A stretch of DNA of 64,000 nt, taken from assembly GCA_918797485.1 (NCBI GenBank), contig CAKKNE010000004.1, positions 3,844,001 through 3,908,000 of the forward strand, read 5' to 3'. How positions within the stretch are numbered: position 1 is the first letter of the stretch; each line of letters starts with the position of its first letter. The notes under the pieces were generated by a model, which did no database searches, was not told the DNA's origin, and saw only the letters and a program-made list of their open reading frames with translations. The DNA is from Pelagomonas calceolata (lineage: Eukaryota; Sar; Pelagophyceae; Pelagomonadales; Pelagomonadaceae). Positions 35,485-44,115 of the stretch are shown here, one piece after another. A program made the translations under genes and the position numbers.

Positions 35485-37494
35485 ATGTCGGACTCGCTCC
35501 TGCGCCAGACGGCGCGCGCGCGGCCGCGCAAGGTGCCGCGGCGGCTCCGGCACGACGGCACTTATGCGCGGGCGACGAACACGTACAACCTCTTCCTGGT
35601 CATGACGGTCATCGCCGTCGCCTTCTTTTTCCTCCTTGCCAGCACGCTCCACGGCAGCGGCCTCGAGGCGGCCGAGCGCGGCGACTTCTCCCGCGGCGGG
35701 GGGGACCACGGCCTGCACGCGCTGCGCCGGAATCGCGCGCACGTGCCCCACGTGCCCCACGTGCCCCACGTGCCACACGTGCCCCACATTCCCGCCGCGC
35801 CGGAGCCGGCGCCGCCGCCCCGGCGGCCCGTCGACGACGCGCCGGTGCCGCCGCCGAAGCTTGATGTGTGGGAGGACCCCGTCCTGCGGAAGGACGACGC
35901 CGCCATCGCGGCCGAGCTCGCGCGGCCCGACGACGCCGAGGCCGCGGCGTCGAAGCGGCGCGCCCTCGCCGTCGACGCGCGGAAAGCGGTAGAGGCCGAG
36001 ATGAAGGCGAGCGCGGGGCCCCTCAAGGCCATCCCCGCGGACAGCCCCTACAAGCCCTGGGCGCTCGACGCGAAGAACCAGCGCTGGCGGCTCCAGGCGA
36101 TGCACCCCGGCGAGAACCCGAGCGCCGCCCCGGCCGACGCCTGGATCTCAAAAGCGGAAGAGGCACGTAAAAAAATCAATGGCAAGCCGCCCCTCCCACG
36201 AAAGGAACCGCCCGTAAATCAGGACGGCACGCGCACGTATCAGATAGCGGGCATGCGGCGGGATTTACCTTATGGTGAGCCCGCTTCGACGATCTTCATC
36301 GTGACGGCGTCCTACCGCGACCCGGAAGTAGCCTCCACGATCGCGCGGGCCTTCATGCGCGCGGCGCACCCGGAGCGGATCGTGGTAGGCGTCCATGCAC
36401 AAAACGCCGAAGGTACTAACGAGCCCGAGCGCGACCCTATTGCGGGTCTCGAGCAGGCCGGCGTCAAGTGCCCGGACCACCCCGTCTGCGACGCCGTGTT
36501 AGATGGGAGGGTCCGGGTGTCGCGGCAGCTTTGGAGTCGGGCGGAAGGGCCGACCGTCGCGCGGCACTACGCGGAGAGGCACTACCAGAACGAGACCTAT
36601 GTGATGGGCGTCGACAGCCACTGCCACTTCGTGCGAGGCTGGGACAATGTTCAAATAGACATGTTTAGGAGGATAGGAAATGATCACGCGATCATCACCG
36701 CGTATCCGGCGAGTTACGGACCCGCGAACCAGGGCGGCGACGGGTCCGAGCCCTTCGAGCCGCCGACCGAGGTTCCTTCGATAGGCTGCATACGACGCAC
36801 GAGGCGCGTGAACGTGCACAACACGATTTCATTTAAACATGACATGTCCACGTGCTCTACGCCCAGCGAACCAAAGCGCGTCGCGTTCTTCGCGGCGGGG
36901 TTCTCGTTTGCGCGGGGCCATCGGGTATTACGGGTGCCCTACGACTGGCACACGCCCTACATTTTTGATGGGGAAGAAATTAGTTTGGGCGTCCGGGCGT
37001 GGACGTGGGGCTACGACCTCTACCAGCCGGACCGGAACATCATCGGGCATTTGTATATTCCCGCTGGGTCACCATTGCGCCCGGTCTTCTGGACGACGGA
37101 CTGGGGCAAGCGCTGGCCGTGCCAGTACCGGTCGTTGCTGCGCATCCAGGAGCAGCTCGATTTACATAAAGTGCTGACGCCGCGCGAGTCGCTGGGCCCG
37201 GTAGATCGCGACGACTGGGCCCAGTACGCGGCCGGGCCGCGGCGGTCGCCTTCATCGTTTTTCGAGTGGGCGAAAGTGCCTGTTGTGAATGAGTGGGGCG
37301 ACAAGTGCCAAGGGCCCAACGGTCGGACGGGGCGCCAGTTCTGCTACACGGCGGACCTGGGCCCGGACTTCGCGCGCGCCGGCGGCATGCCCTACGTGCC
37401 GTGGCGCGCGGGCACGGACGGCGCGTGGCCGCCGCTCGTCAGGTCGGCGCGGTACCCGCCGCCGGCCGCGGAGCACTGGCACGGACCAGCTTAA
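35485..37494 (+). CDS. Golgi type II GlcNAc-transferase-like glycosyltransferase (PF11397-like)
   Basis: About 669 residues. The leader MSDSLLRQTARARPRK is basic, then a TM (LFLVMTVIAVAFFFLLAS), then a stem region with a short tandem repeat (VPH five times, ending HIP) and Pro/Ala-rich linker. The catalytic domain starts near residue 265: STIFIVTASYRDPEVASTIA, PERIVVGVHAQNAEG, then YVMGVDSHCHFVRGWDNVQI, which matches the D-x-H acidic motif of the GlcNAc (Skp1-type) family. FFAAGFSFARGHRVLRVPYD, IFDGEEISLGVRAWTWGYD and IIGHLYIPAGSPLRPVFW also fit this family. A Golgi location and a secreted or surface glycoprotein acceptor are inferred. Confidence 0.75.
   Translation: MSDSLLRQTARARPRKVPRRLRHDGTYARATNTYNLFLVMTVIAVAFFFLLASTLHGSGLEAAERGDFSRGGGDHGLHALRRNRAHVPHVPHVPHVPHVPHIPAAPEPAPPPRRPVDDAPVPPPKLDVWEDPVLRKDDAAIAAELARPDDAEAAASKRRALAVDARKAVEAEMKASAGPLKAIPADSPYKPWALDAKNQRWRLQAMHPGENPSAAPADAWISKAEEARKKINGKPPLPRKEPPVNQDGTRTYQIAGMRRDLPYGEPASTIFIVTASYRDPEVASTIARAFMRAAHPERIVVGVHAQNAEGTNEPERDPIAGLEQAGVKCPDHPVCDAVLDGRVRVSRQLWSRAEGPTVARHYAERHYQNETYVMGVDSHCHFVRGWDNVQIDMFRRIGNDHAIITAYPASYGPANQGGDGSEPFEPPTEVPSIGCIRRTRRVNVHNTISFKHDMSTCSTPSEPKRVAFFAAGFSFARGHRVLRVPYDWHTPYIFDGEEISLGVRAWTWGYDLYQPDRNIIGHLYIPAGSPLRPVFWTTDWGKRWPCQYRSLLRIQEQLDLHKVLTPRESLGPVDRDDWAQYAAGPRRSPSSFFEWAKVPVVNEWGDKCQGPNGRTGRQFCYTADLGPDFARAGGMPYVPWRAGTDGAWPPLVRSARYPPPAAEHWHGPA
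35744..35794 (+). repeat. 9-bp tandem repeat encoding VPH units in the glycosyltransferase stem
   Basis: The unit GTGCCCCAC (codes Val-Pro-His) is repeated about five times, the last variant GTGCCCCACATT. Each copy contains CACGTG-like sequence. It encodes the lumenal stem and may vary in length between strains. Confidence 0.8.
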
Positions 37495-37528
37495 GTGTTT
37501 TTGTGATTCTCCCGACGACCCGTCGTGT

Positions 37529-37545
37529 TGTTACGGTGCTAGGAC
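37529..37545 (+). promoter_or_regulatory. Second upstream motif TGTTACGGTGCTAGGAC, copy 2
   Basis: Same 17-mer, about 160 bp upstream of the small membrane gene at 37704 and in its direction. It is followed 20 bp later by a degenerate near-palindrome at 37566..37588 (GCTAGCGTAATCG then ACGTACTAGC). Confidence 0.45.
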
Positions 37546-37565
37546 TGGTCGCAGAGTTTGCGGCA

Positions 37566-37588
37566 GCTAGCGTAATCGACGTACTAGC
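37566..37588 (-). promoter_or_regulatory. Degenerate near-palindromic motif
   Basis: The GCTAGC-type arms are intact but the centre differs from the other copies (minus strand GCTAGTACGTCG then ATTACGCTAGC). It sits 116 bp upstream of the small membrane protein. Confidence 0.35.
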
Positions 37589-37703
37589 CCAGGACCAGTG
37601 GGCAAAAATAGCTGCTTTGTCGCGGCTTATCGGTAGACACGTTGTAAGCTCTCGTCTACTGCGCATCGCTTGCCGCCGCGCTGCATAATAGTGCCTCAGA
37701 GGG

Positions 37704-37901
37704 ATGTCTAATTTGAGTGCGGCGGGAGCCCTCACGGCGTTTGGCAGCGGCATCATGCTTGGCTTCGGCTGGGCGCTTCTCAACAACGACCGGTTCCAGG
37801 ACGCAAAGGACGTCGCGCGCACGACGATCGGCGGCGGCTTTTTCGTCGCTGGTCTGTACGTCTGGGCGCCAGCGGGCATAAGGCGCGTGTGGCTAGAATG
37901 A
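37704..37901 (+). CDS. Small predicted membrane protein, 65 residues
   Basis: Two short hydrophobic segments (AAGALTAFGSGIMLGFGWAL and TIGGGFFVAGLYVWAP) separated by a charged loop (NNDRFQDAKDVAR). Codon use fits the region and the Gly-rich segments look like a real small membrane protein, perhaps of mitochondria or ER, but I do not recognise it. Its stop codon TGA overlaps the ATG of the following sulfotransferase (ATGA at 37898..37901), which is unusual for a eukaryote. Confidence 0.5.
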   Translation: MSNLSAAGALTAFGSGIMLGFGWALLNNDRFQDAKDVARTTIGGGFFVAGLYVWAPAGIRRVWLE

Positions 37902-38872
37902 TGCGCCGGCTCTTAGTCACGCTGCTGCTGGCGCTGAGCTCAGCGGATGACGCGTGCGCCGTCGATCCCTGGATCAAGCCCGGCCGCTCCGGGGAACGAG
38001 TGCCATCACGTCTATTCGCGCCTTACGTCGCGCCACAACCTGCAAAGAGCGCTGCGAAAACGTCCATCGTCTTCGTCCACATCTCCAAGAGCGCCGGCTC
38101 GACGATGAAGAAAGCGCTCGCGGACGCCGCGCGCCGAACGAACCGCCGGCCGCCGATCACGCTATTTCGGCGGACCTGGCCGCGGTTCCTGGCCGCCTGC
38201 GCCAAGGGCCGCGCCGCGTGCCGCGCGGACTTGTACGCCGGGACAAATGCGTTTGGGGCCTGCGAATACGTCGAGGCGGCGGCGCGACGACGCGGCGAGG
38301 ACCGGCGGTGCGTCTACGCGACGGTTCTGCGGAACCCCATCGACCGCGTGGAATCATCGTGGCGGTACTTCTGTCTCAACGGAGCGGAGCGCCGCAAGGG
38401 CTGGACGAACGCCATGAAACGAGCCGGTAGGTGCTCCTATTCGCTCGAACGGTGGGCGCAGACGCAGTCGATGCTGAGCGTCCTCGAGCTGTCCACGAAC
38501 CAAGCACCCGTGGCGCGCGACGCGCCCGCCAACCAGTCTCTAAAGTGCGCGCCGCTCGCGGATGGCCCCGCCGCCGTCCGGCGGCGGCCCCAAGCGTACC
38601 TCGAGGCGGCCCTGGCCAACGTCGTCGGGCCTGACGCGCCGTTCCGCGCCGTCGTCGTCGAGGACCTGGCGGACGGCCTGCGCCTCCTCGCGCACGAGCT
38701 CGATTTGCCCCTCTCCGCGACGCACGCCTCGAGCGTCGAGAACGCCGGCGCCGGCGCGCGCGCTGGCGCCGTCGAGCGAGCCGCGGCGGCGGGCGCACTC
38801 GCGCTCGAGGTCAAGCTCTACGAGCGCGTGCGCGTGGAGGCGTTGCGGCGAGCGTCGGCTCTGGGGCTCTGA
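37898..38872 (+). CDS. Secretory-pathway sulfotransferase (Sulfotransfer_2-like)
   Basis: About 324 residues. A signal peptide or anchor (MMRRLLVTLLLALSSADDAC) leads into the catalytic domain. IVFVHISKSAGSTMKKAL is the 5'-PSB PAPS-binding loop of the family (F-x-H-I-x-K-x-x-G-S-x-x), and RCVYATVLRNPIDRVESSWR carries the 3'-PB R-x-P-x-x-R-x-x-S motif. Paired Cys near residues 90-130 may be disulfides. It likely sulfates a polysaccharide in the Golgi. The start overlaps the preceding small gene. Downstream, an introner copy sits in the 3' intergenic region. Confidence 0.75.
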   Translation: MMRRLLVTLLLALSSADDACAVDPWIKPGRSGERVPSRLFAPYVAPQPAKSAAKTSIVFVHISKSAGSTMKKALADAARRTNRRPPITLFRRTWPRFLAACAKGRAACRADLYAGTNAFGACEYVEAAARRRGEDRRCVYATVLRNPIDRVESSWRYFCLNGAERRKGWTNAMKRAGRCSYSLERWAQTQSMLSVLELSTNQAPVARDAPANQSLKCAPLADGPAAVRRRPQAYLEAALANVVGPDAPFRAVVVEDLADGLRLLAHELDLPLSATHASSVENAGAGARAGAVERAAAAGALALEVKLYERVRVEALRRASALGL

Positions 38873-38988
38873 CGAGGGCGTCGCCGGCCCACCTAGCCCG
38901 CCCGGACTAAGAATCATTGTTGTGAAACGATTCAAACGAACGAGAACGAGCGTCGGCCAGGTGTCACGGTTCGGTCCGAGTCACGCAG

Positions 38989-39148
38989 GCCTCGCGTCGG
39001 CGCAAGTGTCGGCTAGGTTGCCTCGCGCACCCTGCACGCCATCGACGCGATGCCTGCTCGACGGCGTGGCGGTGCGGTTCTCTGAGTCTGACCGTGCGAC
39101 GAGTCCGAGTCACCCCGCTCACTGGTTGATTCACGCACAGGCATCGCG
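38989..39148 (+). mobile_element. Introner copy outside a coding region
   Basis: A relative of the 19757..19958 element, with the shared run GCACGCCATCGACGCGATGC, then CTGCTCGACGGCGTGGCGG. It ends ACTGGTTGATTCACGCACAG at 39140. Candidate TSDs are GCCTCGCG (38989..38996) and GCATCGCG (39141..39148), 7 of 8 matching. It lies between the sulfotransferase stop and the rhomboid stop. Just before the left TSD, GAGTCACGCAG resembles an element right end, so a nested or repeated insertion is possible. Confidence 0.7.
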
Positions 39149-39278
39149 CGGTACCCCCGCTAGCAAGCAAAGCAAAGCACGCGAGAGAGAGTATGGTGCT
39201 ACTTAGAAATTCGGGACGCGCACGCTCGCGTCGCGGGGCGCGGGGGCGGACTTGGGGCCACCGCGCGCGGGCTCGGAC

Positions 39279-41541
39279 TCACTCGTTCGTGGAGAAGTAG
39301 TGCTTGTACTCGCCGATCATGCCGGTCGTAAACTTGCTTCCGTCCGCGAAATTGTCCCTGTCGTCCGCGCAGCTGGAGCCCGTGACCTGCTTCATGAAGC
39401 CCGAGGCGCACGCGCTCACGATCTCGGCGCGGACGTCGTTGCACTGCTGGAAGGGGTTCTTCATGTTGTCGTAGACCGACGCCGGGTCCTTGGACTTCAG
39501 CCGGTACTGGTACGAGTTCTTGTCGTCCTCGAGCACGCGGTGGCAGTCGAAGACGTGGTAGTACTTGTAGGAGCGCTCGATGTCGCAGTCGAACATCTGG
39601 AAACAGCACGGGATCTTGTTCTTGTCGCCGTAGCCCCACATGCTCAGCGGCGCCGGCGGGTCCTTGACGACGTACCAGATCACGCCTAACACGACGAAGA
39701 ACGCGAAGCAGAAGCGGCAGAACCAGCGCATGTACACCTCCCACTCCTCGATCTCAAAATTCGTCATGAAGCCCACGCCCATGAGGAAGCCCGCGAGCGC
39801 GCCGCCGGCGTGCGCCGCGAACGACTTGCCCGCCGTGTTGAGGCACCACCACGCGACCACTTCCGAGCCGAAGAGCATGCCAAACACGAGCACGCGCATC
39901 TCGCGCGGCACCGCCGAGTGCTTCATGTCGTTCCAGTTCAGCATCATGTGGGCCACGTGGATGCCGAACAGGCAGTAGACGCCCCCCGAGCACCCCACGA
40001 CCGCGATGTACGGATCCGACAGCGCGCACGCGAGCGCGCCCATGATCACGCCCACCTCGTAGATGAAGAAGACGATGGCGCCATGCACGAGCTCGATGGG
40101 AATGCCGAAGATGAGCTGCAGCACAATATTAAAAATGATGTGCTCCAGCCCGGAGTGCACGAGCTGATAACTTAGTGTCATGTACCAGAACTGGCGTCTA
40201 TCATTACAATAGGGCCAGTTCCGCACGGTCTTGAACCAGAGGTACTGCGGCCCGGCGACCGGCGTCGTGGCCGTGATCTCCTGGTTGTTGGCCTCGGCCA
40301 TCTTCGGCGCCCAATACGCGAAGCAGATGACCTGGCAGAGGCTCACCAAGATCATGAGGAACGGGAAGTTGTCCGTCGACGACACGGCCTCTTCCACGCA
40401 GAGGTGCTCCCGGTGGACCTTCTCGATGACCGTGGCGTCGGGCAGGCCCTTGACCGACGGATTCAGGTGCGGCCCATCCGTCTGGTGGTAGGGGCCCGAC
40501 TTGTAGTCCACGGTGTACAAATTCGTGGCCTTGTCGTAGGCGCTGACGACGCCGATGACGTACTGGCCCTCGTGCCAGGCCCGCGTCGGGAAGCGCATGT
40601 AGCCGCGGGGGATCTTGACGCGGAACGGGTAGTCGCGCACGGGGCGCCCCTGCGCGTCGACCTTGTGGGGGTCGAAGACCGCGTGGGCCGGTTCGATGGA
40701 GTGCGCGTAGGCCACCTCGACCGTCGCGCCGACGACGATCCTCGAACCCGAGCCGTGCGAGCCGTGCTTCGTCTCCGCATATAGTAAATGGGCATTGTGC
40801 AGCGCCGCCGTCGCCTTGGCCATGCCCGACGCGTCCTTGCGCTTCCCCTGGCGCGGGTTGTGGCCCTTGTGGCCCTCCTGCATGTGGTGCTTCCTCGCGA
40901 GCTCGAAGCCGCGCACCGCCAGGTGGTGGCCCGGCGCCGAGTTGCAGGTCAGGTCCAGGGACCAGCCGTCCTCTAAGATCAGCGAGAAGGTCAGGTCCAC
41001 GTCGGCGGCTTTCGCGCCGGACGGCATCGGCGACTTCGCGAGCGTCGCCGTCGGGTGGACCGTCTTGCCGATCGTGGCCCTACTATAGGTCCGCACCTCC
41101 TTGAGCTCCTCCCAGGTGAAGGACGTGCGCGCCTTCGAGCAGCAGAGGCCGTCCCAGGCCACGCCGTCGTCGCCGGCTTCCCCCGACCCGCGGATGCAAA
41201 TCTTGTCTTCCCGCCCGTTCTCGAGGTGGCGCCGGATCGGAATGCCGTCGTGCAGATGCTTCATGAAGCCCGCGAGCTCGAGCATCTTGCCCTTCGTGTA
41301 CTCGTGCGCGTGCGCCGTGTCGACGCGGTTCGCGGCGTTGTGCTGGAGGTCGGTCACGGGCTTCTTCTGCGTCGGTGTGGGGTATTTTTGTGGGGAAGGG
41401 GGATGCGGCGTACGGGTGGCGGTGGCGCGGCGCGATTGAGGCTGCCCCCTGGACATAGCGCGCGGGGGCGGGAGAAACGGGGGCGCTGCGGCGCACGTCC
41501 TCCTCGGCCTGCGGCGCCTCCTCGTCGAGTTCCTTCTCCAT
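39279..41541 (-). CDS. Large rhomboid protease with PH-like and SH3/Tudor-like N-terminal regions, one intron
   Basis: Exons 41497..41541 and 39279..41366 (minus) give about 710 residues. Exon 1 codes MEKELDEEAPQAEED; a 130-nt GT-AG intron (41367..41496) follows, and the protein continues KKPVTDLQHNAANRV. Residues about 60-190 resemble a PH-like fold (TFSLILEDGWSLDLTC, AVRGFELARKHH). VVGATVEVAYAHS with YVIGVVSAYDKATNLYTVDY looks SH3/Tudor-like. The rhomboid core has Trp/Tyr-rich TM2 (YQLVHSGLEHIIFNIVLQL), catalytic VVGCSGGVYCLFGIHVAHMM and SFAAHAGGALAGF, so the Ser-His dyad is intact. A Cys-rich tail of about 110 residues ends the protein. Location probably plasma membrane or endomembrane. 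Confidence 0.75.
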
Positions 41542-41815
41542 TTTTGCGCGTGCTGCGCTGCGCGCGCCCTCCCGCCGGGCAGATGCGCCGCCTTCTCGCG
41601 AGTGGAACAGGGCCGGGAGCTGCCTGGGAAAGCTACTAGGATTTGGTGGGGCATGGCTGCCCCGAGAGTGGTACACGGACGGCTCCGACGGGGATGCCTG
41701 CCAACCTTCCACCAATGTCGACGGGGCCCTTCGTGCGGGATTCAAGACAAAAAGCGCCCGCCGGCACAGCCCAAATAGCGTGGCTGCGCGGCGCCGGCGA
41801 GCGGGCAGCCCCGCC

Positions 41816-42383
41816 ATGCCGTCCCTCGAGGACGACGAGGACGCCAAGGCCGTGAAGCAGGACGACGGCGACATCCCGCCCATCGTCCAGAAGGTATGTG
41901 TATTTATATGTAGGCAGCCCTCATGATAACGTATAGGCCATCACCTACTGCTGGTCGAACGGCTTCTTGGACGTATTTAGGAAGTACTTCCGGGACAACG
42001 CCGAGCCCTTCATTGGGTACCCGCCGAAAAGGGACATGGAAAGCGCCGAGCACACGCTCGAACATTGGGACCTCTTCCAGACCTACCTCAAGCTGTACGA
42101 AGATACGCTGAACGAATGGTTGGAACGGGAAGGCGTAGAAAACGCCCAGTTTTATAAAGATGTCCAGCACGTCCAGGACACGACGACCGACCCAAAAGTA
42201 CAAGAATTCGTCTACTGCCTTCTTGCCAGTTGCGACTACGACTCCTTCTACAGCGTCATGGTGAGGGAGGCCATGAAGCTCGGCGCGTCGTCCAAGCCCA
42301 TCTTGCGGGCACCGGAGACGGCCGAGGCGAAGAACGCGGACGACGATGGTTCAGGTGCCAAGGGCGACAAGGGGTCCAAGTAG
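41816..42383 (+). CDS. BART-domain protein (ARL2BP/CFAP36-like), one small intron
   Basis: Exons 41816..41893 and 41937..42383 give 174 residues. The 43-nt intron has a consensus GTATGT donor and TATAG acceptor and no introner core. The helical BART domain reads ITYCWSNGFLDVFRKYFRDN, then HTLEHWDLFQTYLKLYEDTL, NEWLEREGVENAQFYKDVQ and EFVYCLLASCDYDSFYSVM. BART proteins bind ARL2/ARL3 GTPases and act at mitochondria or cilia. The start is acidic (MPSLEDDEDAKAV) and the tail Asp/Gly-rich. It is divergent from the large rhomboid, with 274 bp between them and no near-palindromic motif. Confidence 0.75.
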
Positions 42384-42605
42384 GTCTGTTGGAGGAGCCT
42401 TTTAATTTGCTTTGCTTAATTTGCTTGGCCCTGCCGAGGCGTGTCCCAACCACCCCTTCCACGCCGTCGCCCGGGCGTGTTCCCCCACGCCATCGCCGCG
42501 ACGCATCCAGAAGACAACAGTCCTTATACACGTGTGGGAAGGTGCGAGAGGGGACGGAACGTGAGCCTCGTGGGCGACGGTCCCGTCGGGTTGGTGTGGG
42601 GGTAT
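42384..42605. repeat. Intergenic relics of introner core
   Basis: Downstream of the BART gene the cores CCACGCCGTCGCC (near 42460) and CCACGCCATCGCCGCGACGC (near 42487) occur about 25 bp apart, without recognisable ends or TSD. No gene is seen. Confidence 0.4.
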
Positions 42606-42923
42606 CTAGTTGACGGCCTGGGCCTGGGCGTCGTCCGAGTGGAGGAGGCCAAGGAGCTCCGACGCGCCCACTTCGGCCGAGTGCGTGTGCACGAGGGGCG
42701 GCCGCTCGGCCGGCGCGACGGTCGGGAACCACGAAGACGCCGCCGGGAGCGGGTACAGCTCTGTCGAGTGGATGGAGTCCATGGAGTCGAGCCGCGCGAC
42801 GCCGGCCCAGGGGTACGGGTGCGGGTCCGCGGCCGCGGGCATCGGCGCGCTGGCCATCTCATGCGGGGACTCGTAGGGCATGGGCGCCAAGAACTGTTTA
42901 GTAGCGCGCGTCGAGATCCTCAT
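42606..42923 (-). CDS. Possible small hypothetical protein
   Basis: A 105-codon ATG ORF with balanced composition (MRISTRATKQFLAPMPYESP, LDSMDSIHSTELYPLPAASS, HTHSAEVGASELLGLLHSDD). It is less Arg/Pro-biased than the other frames here. It lies downstream of the LON-domain gene on the same strand, with no promoter motif in between. It could be a real Ser/Pro-rich small protein, an exon of a longer gene, or chance. An alternative on the + strand ends at 42993 with an acidic tail. Low confidence. Confidence 0.25.
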   Translation of the reverse strand: MRISTRATKQFLAPMPYESPHEMASAPMPAAADPHPYPWAGVARLDSMDSIHSTELYPLPAASSWFPTVAPAERPPLVHTHSAEVGASELLGLLHSDDAQAQAVN

Positions 42924-43002
42924 GGGCGCCGAGCCGACGATGACGTCGTTCCTCGTCGAAGATCTGGAGGAGGTCCTCGAGCTCAGCGACTAATACAAGT
43001 AA

Positions 43003-43833
43003 TTAGGATCCCTCGTCGTCGTCGCCCCAGGACAGGTTGAGGGACTTGAGCGACGCCTTCGCCGCGAGCTCGGCCTTCTGCCGCTCCAGCTCGCCGCGCG
43101 CGGCCGCGAGGCGCTCGGCGCGCGACGTCGACGCGAGCATCTTGAGCTTGACGTCGGGCGGCGCGCCCTCCAACGCCAAGAACGAGAGGAGCTCGTTGCG
43201 GTCGCAGTCTCCCGGCCTAGCGCTAGATGCGAGCTCCGCCGCGCGCTGCGTCAGCGACGTCGTCCGCCGCGTGACTTCGTCGGGGCTGTTCATCGCGCGC
43301 GGGTCGACGGCGAGCTCGTTCTCCCGGCTCGCAGCAATATCGTGGCGCGACGACAATTCGTCGACCTCGTCGGCGAGTTCCGACACGACGTCGACGGCCG
43401 CGGCCTCGTTCGCGTCCGACGAGGGCGCGTTCACGGCGTCGGCGTCCTCCAAAACCCCAACGTCCGCGACCATGAAGGGCTGGTCGTTGTACCGCTCCAC
43501 ATCCGAAATCGTGCAGCGCGCGACGCCGCGCACCGTCACCCCGACGCCCACATCGAGCCGCTCCCACGCGTCGACGCGGGCCCGCGTCGCGCACCTTAGG
43601 AGTGCGGAGTCGCCCGCGAAGAATCCTAGAACTACATCGTCGTCGCACTCGCGCGTGCAGTACTCGAAGAGGCTGAGGAACCGCGCCTCGTACAGATGCA
43701 AGTAGCGACTCTGCCCGGGTATCAGCACCTCGTCGGCGCCGAAGGGCATGAGCGGCAGGCGCTTCGTCGTCGTCGCGGCGAGCGCGTTGACTTGCGCAAT
43801 TGCGAGGAGCGAGAGGACTCGTCGCGGCGGCAT
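43003..43833 (-). CDS. Plastid-targeted LON substrate-binding domain protein
   Basis: About 276 residues. The leader MPPRRVLSLLAIAQVNALAA suggests import through a signal peptide with an N-A-L-A step. The domain resembles the PUA-like N-terminal region of Lon proteases: KRLPLMPFGADEVLIPGQSR, YLHLYEARFLSLFEYC, then VVLGFFAGD and VGVGVTVRGVARCTI. There is no AAA+ or protease domain, so it is the stand-alone form seen in plastids of plants and algae, where it may bind substrates. The C-terminal third is helical and charged (RAERLAAARGELERQKAELA). It is divergent from the MYND gene. Confidence 0.7.
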   Translation of the reverse strand: MPPRRVLSLLAIAQVNALAATTTKRLPLMPFGADEVLIPGQSRYLHLYEARFLSLFEYCTRECDDDVVLGFFAGDSALLRCATRARVDAWERLDVGVGVTVRGVARCTISDVERYNDQPFMVADVGVLEDADAVNAPSSDANEAAAVDVVSELADEVDELSSRHDIAASRENELAVDPRAMNSPDEVTRRTTSLTQRAAELASSARPGDCDRNELLSFLALEGAPPDVKLKMLASTSRAERLAAARGELERQKAELAAKASLKSLNLSWGDDDEGS

Positions 43834-44013
43834 CGCTTTGTGTGCTATGAGTGCTCTCCCGATGCACGTGGCTCAGATGAGGCCACAGCTATGGCTACAG
43901 CGCACCGCAGTCCTGAGAATATGTCAGTAGGGAAGCGTACGCGTGGCGTGAGTACTCTGGGCTTGCGCGTGGGCTGCGTGGTGAGAGCTCAGAGAGCTGT
44001 GGTTGCTGTGCTT

Positions 44014-44037
44014 GCTAGTGTGTTACAAGCCGCTAGC
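44014..44037 (+). promoter_or_regulatory. Near-palindromic promoter motif, copy 10
   Basis: Reads GCTAGTGTGTTACA then AGCCGCTAGC, with CTT before it. It is in the 282-bp divergent gap between the LON-domain gene and the MYND gene, about 80 bp from the latter's ATG. Confidence 0.65.
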
Positions 44038-44115
44038 TAACTTTTTCATCGTCCCTCTGGCGCGCGCGCCGCCTCGTAAATTTTATAGGGGCGTCCCCTG
44101 CCAGTGCTCGCGAAT

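Noticed and set aside
42441-43040. Long + strand ORF (199 codons)
   Set aside because: It is Arg/Gly/Val-rich and antisense to more natural frames; no domain or promoter motif.
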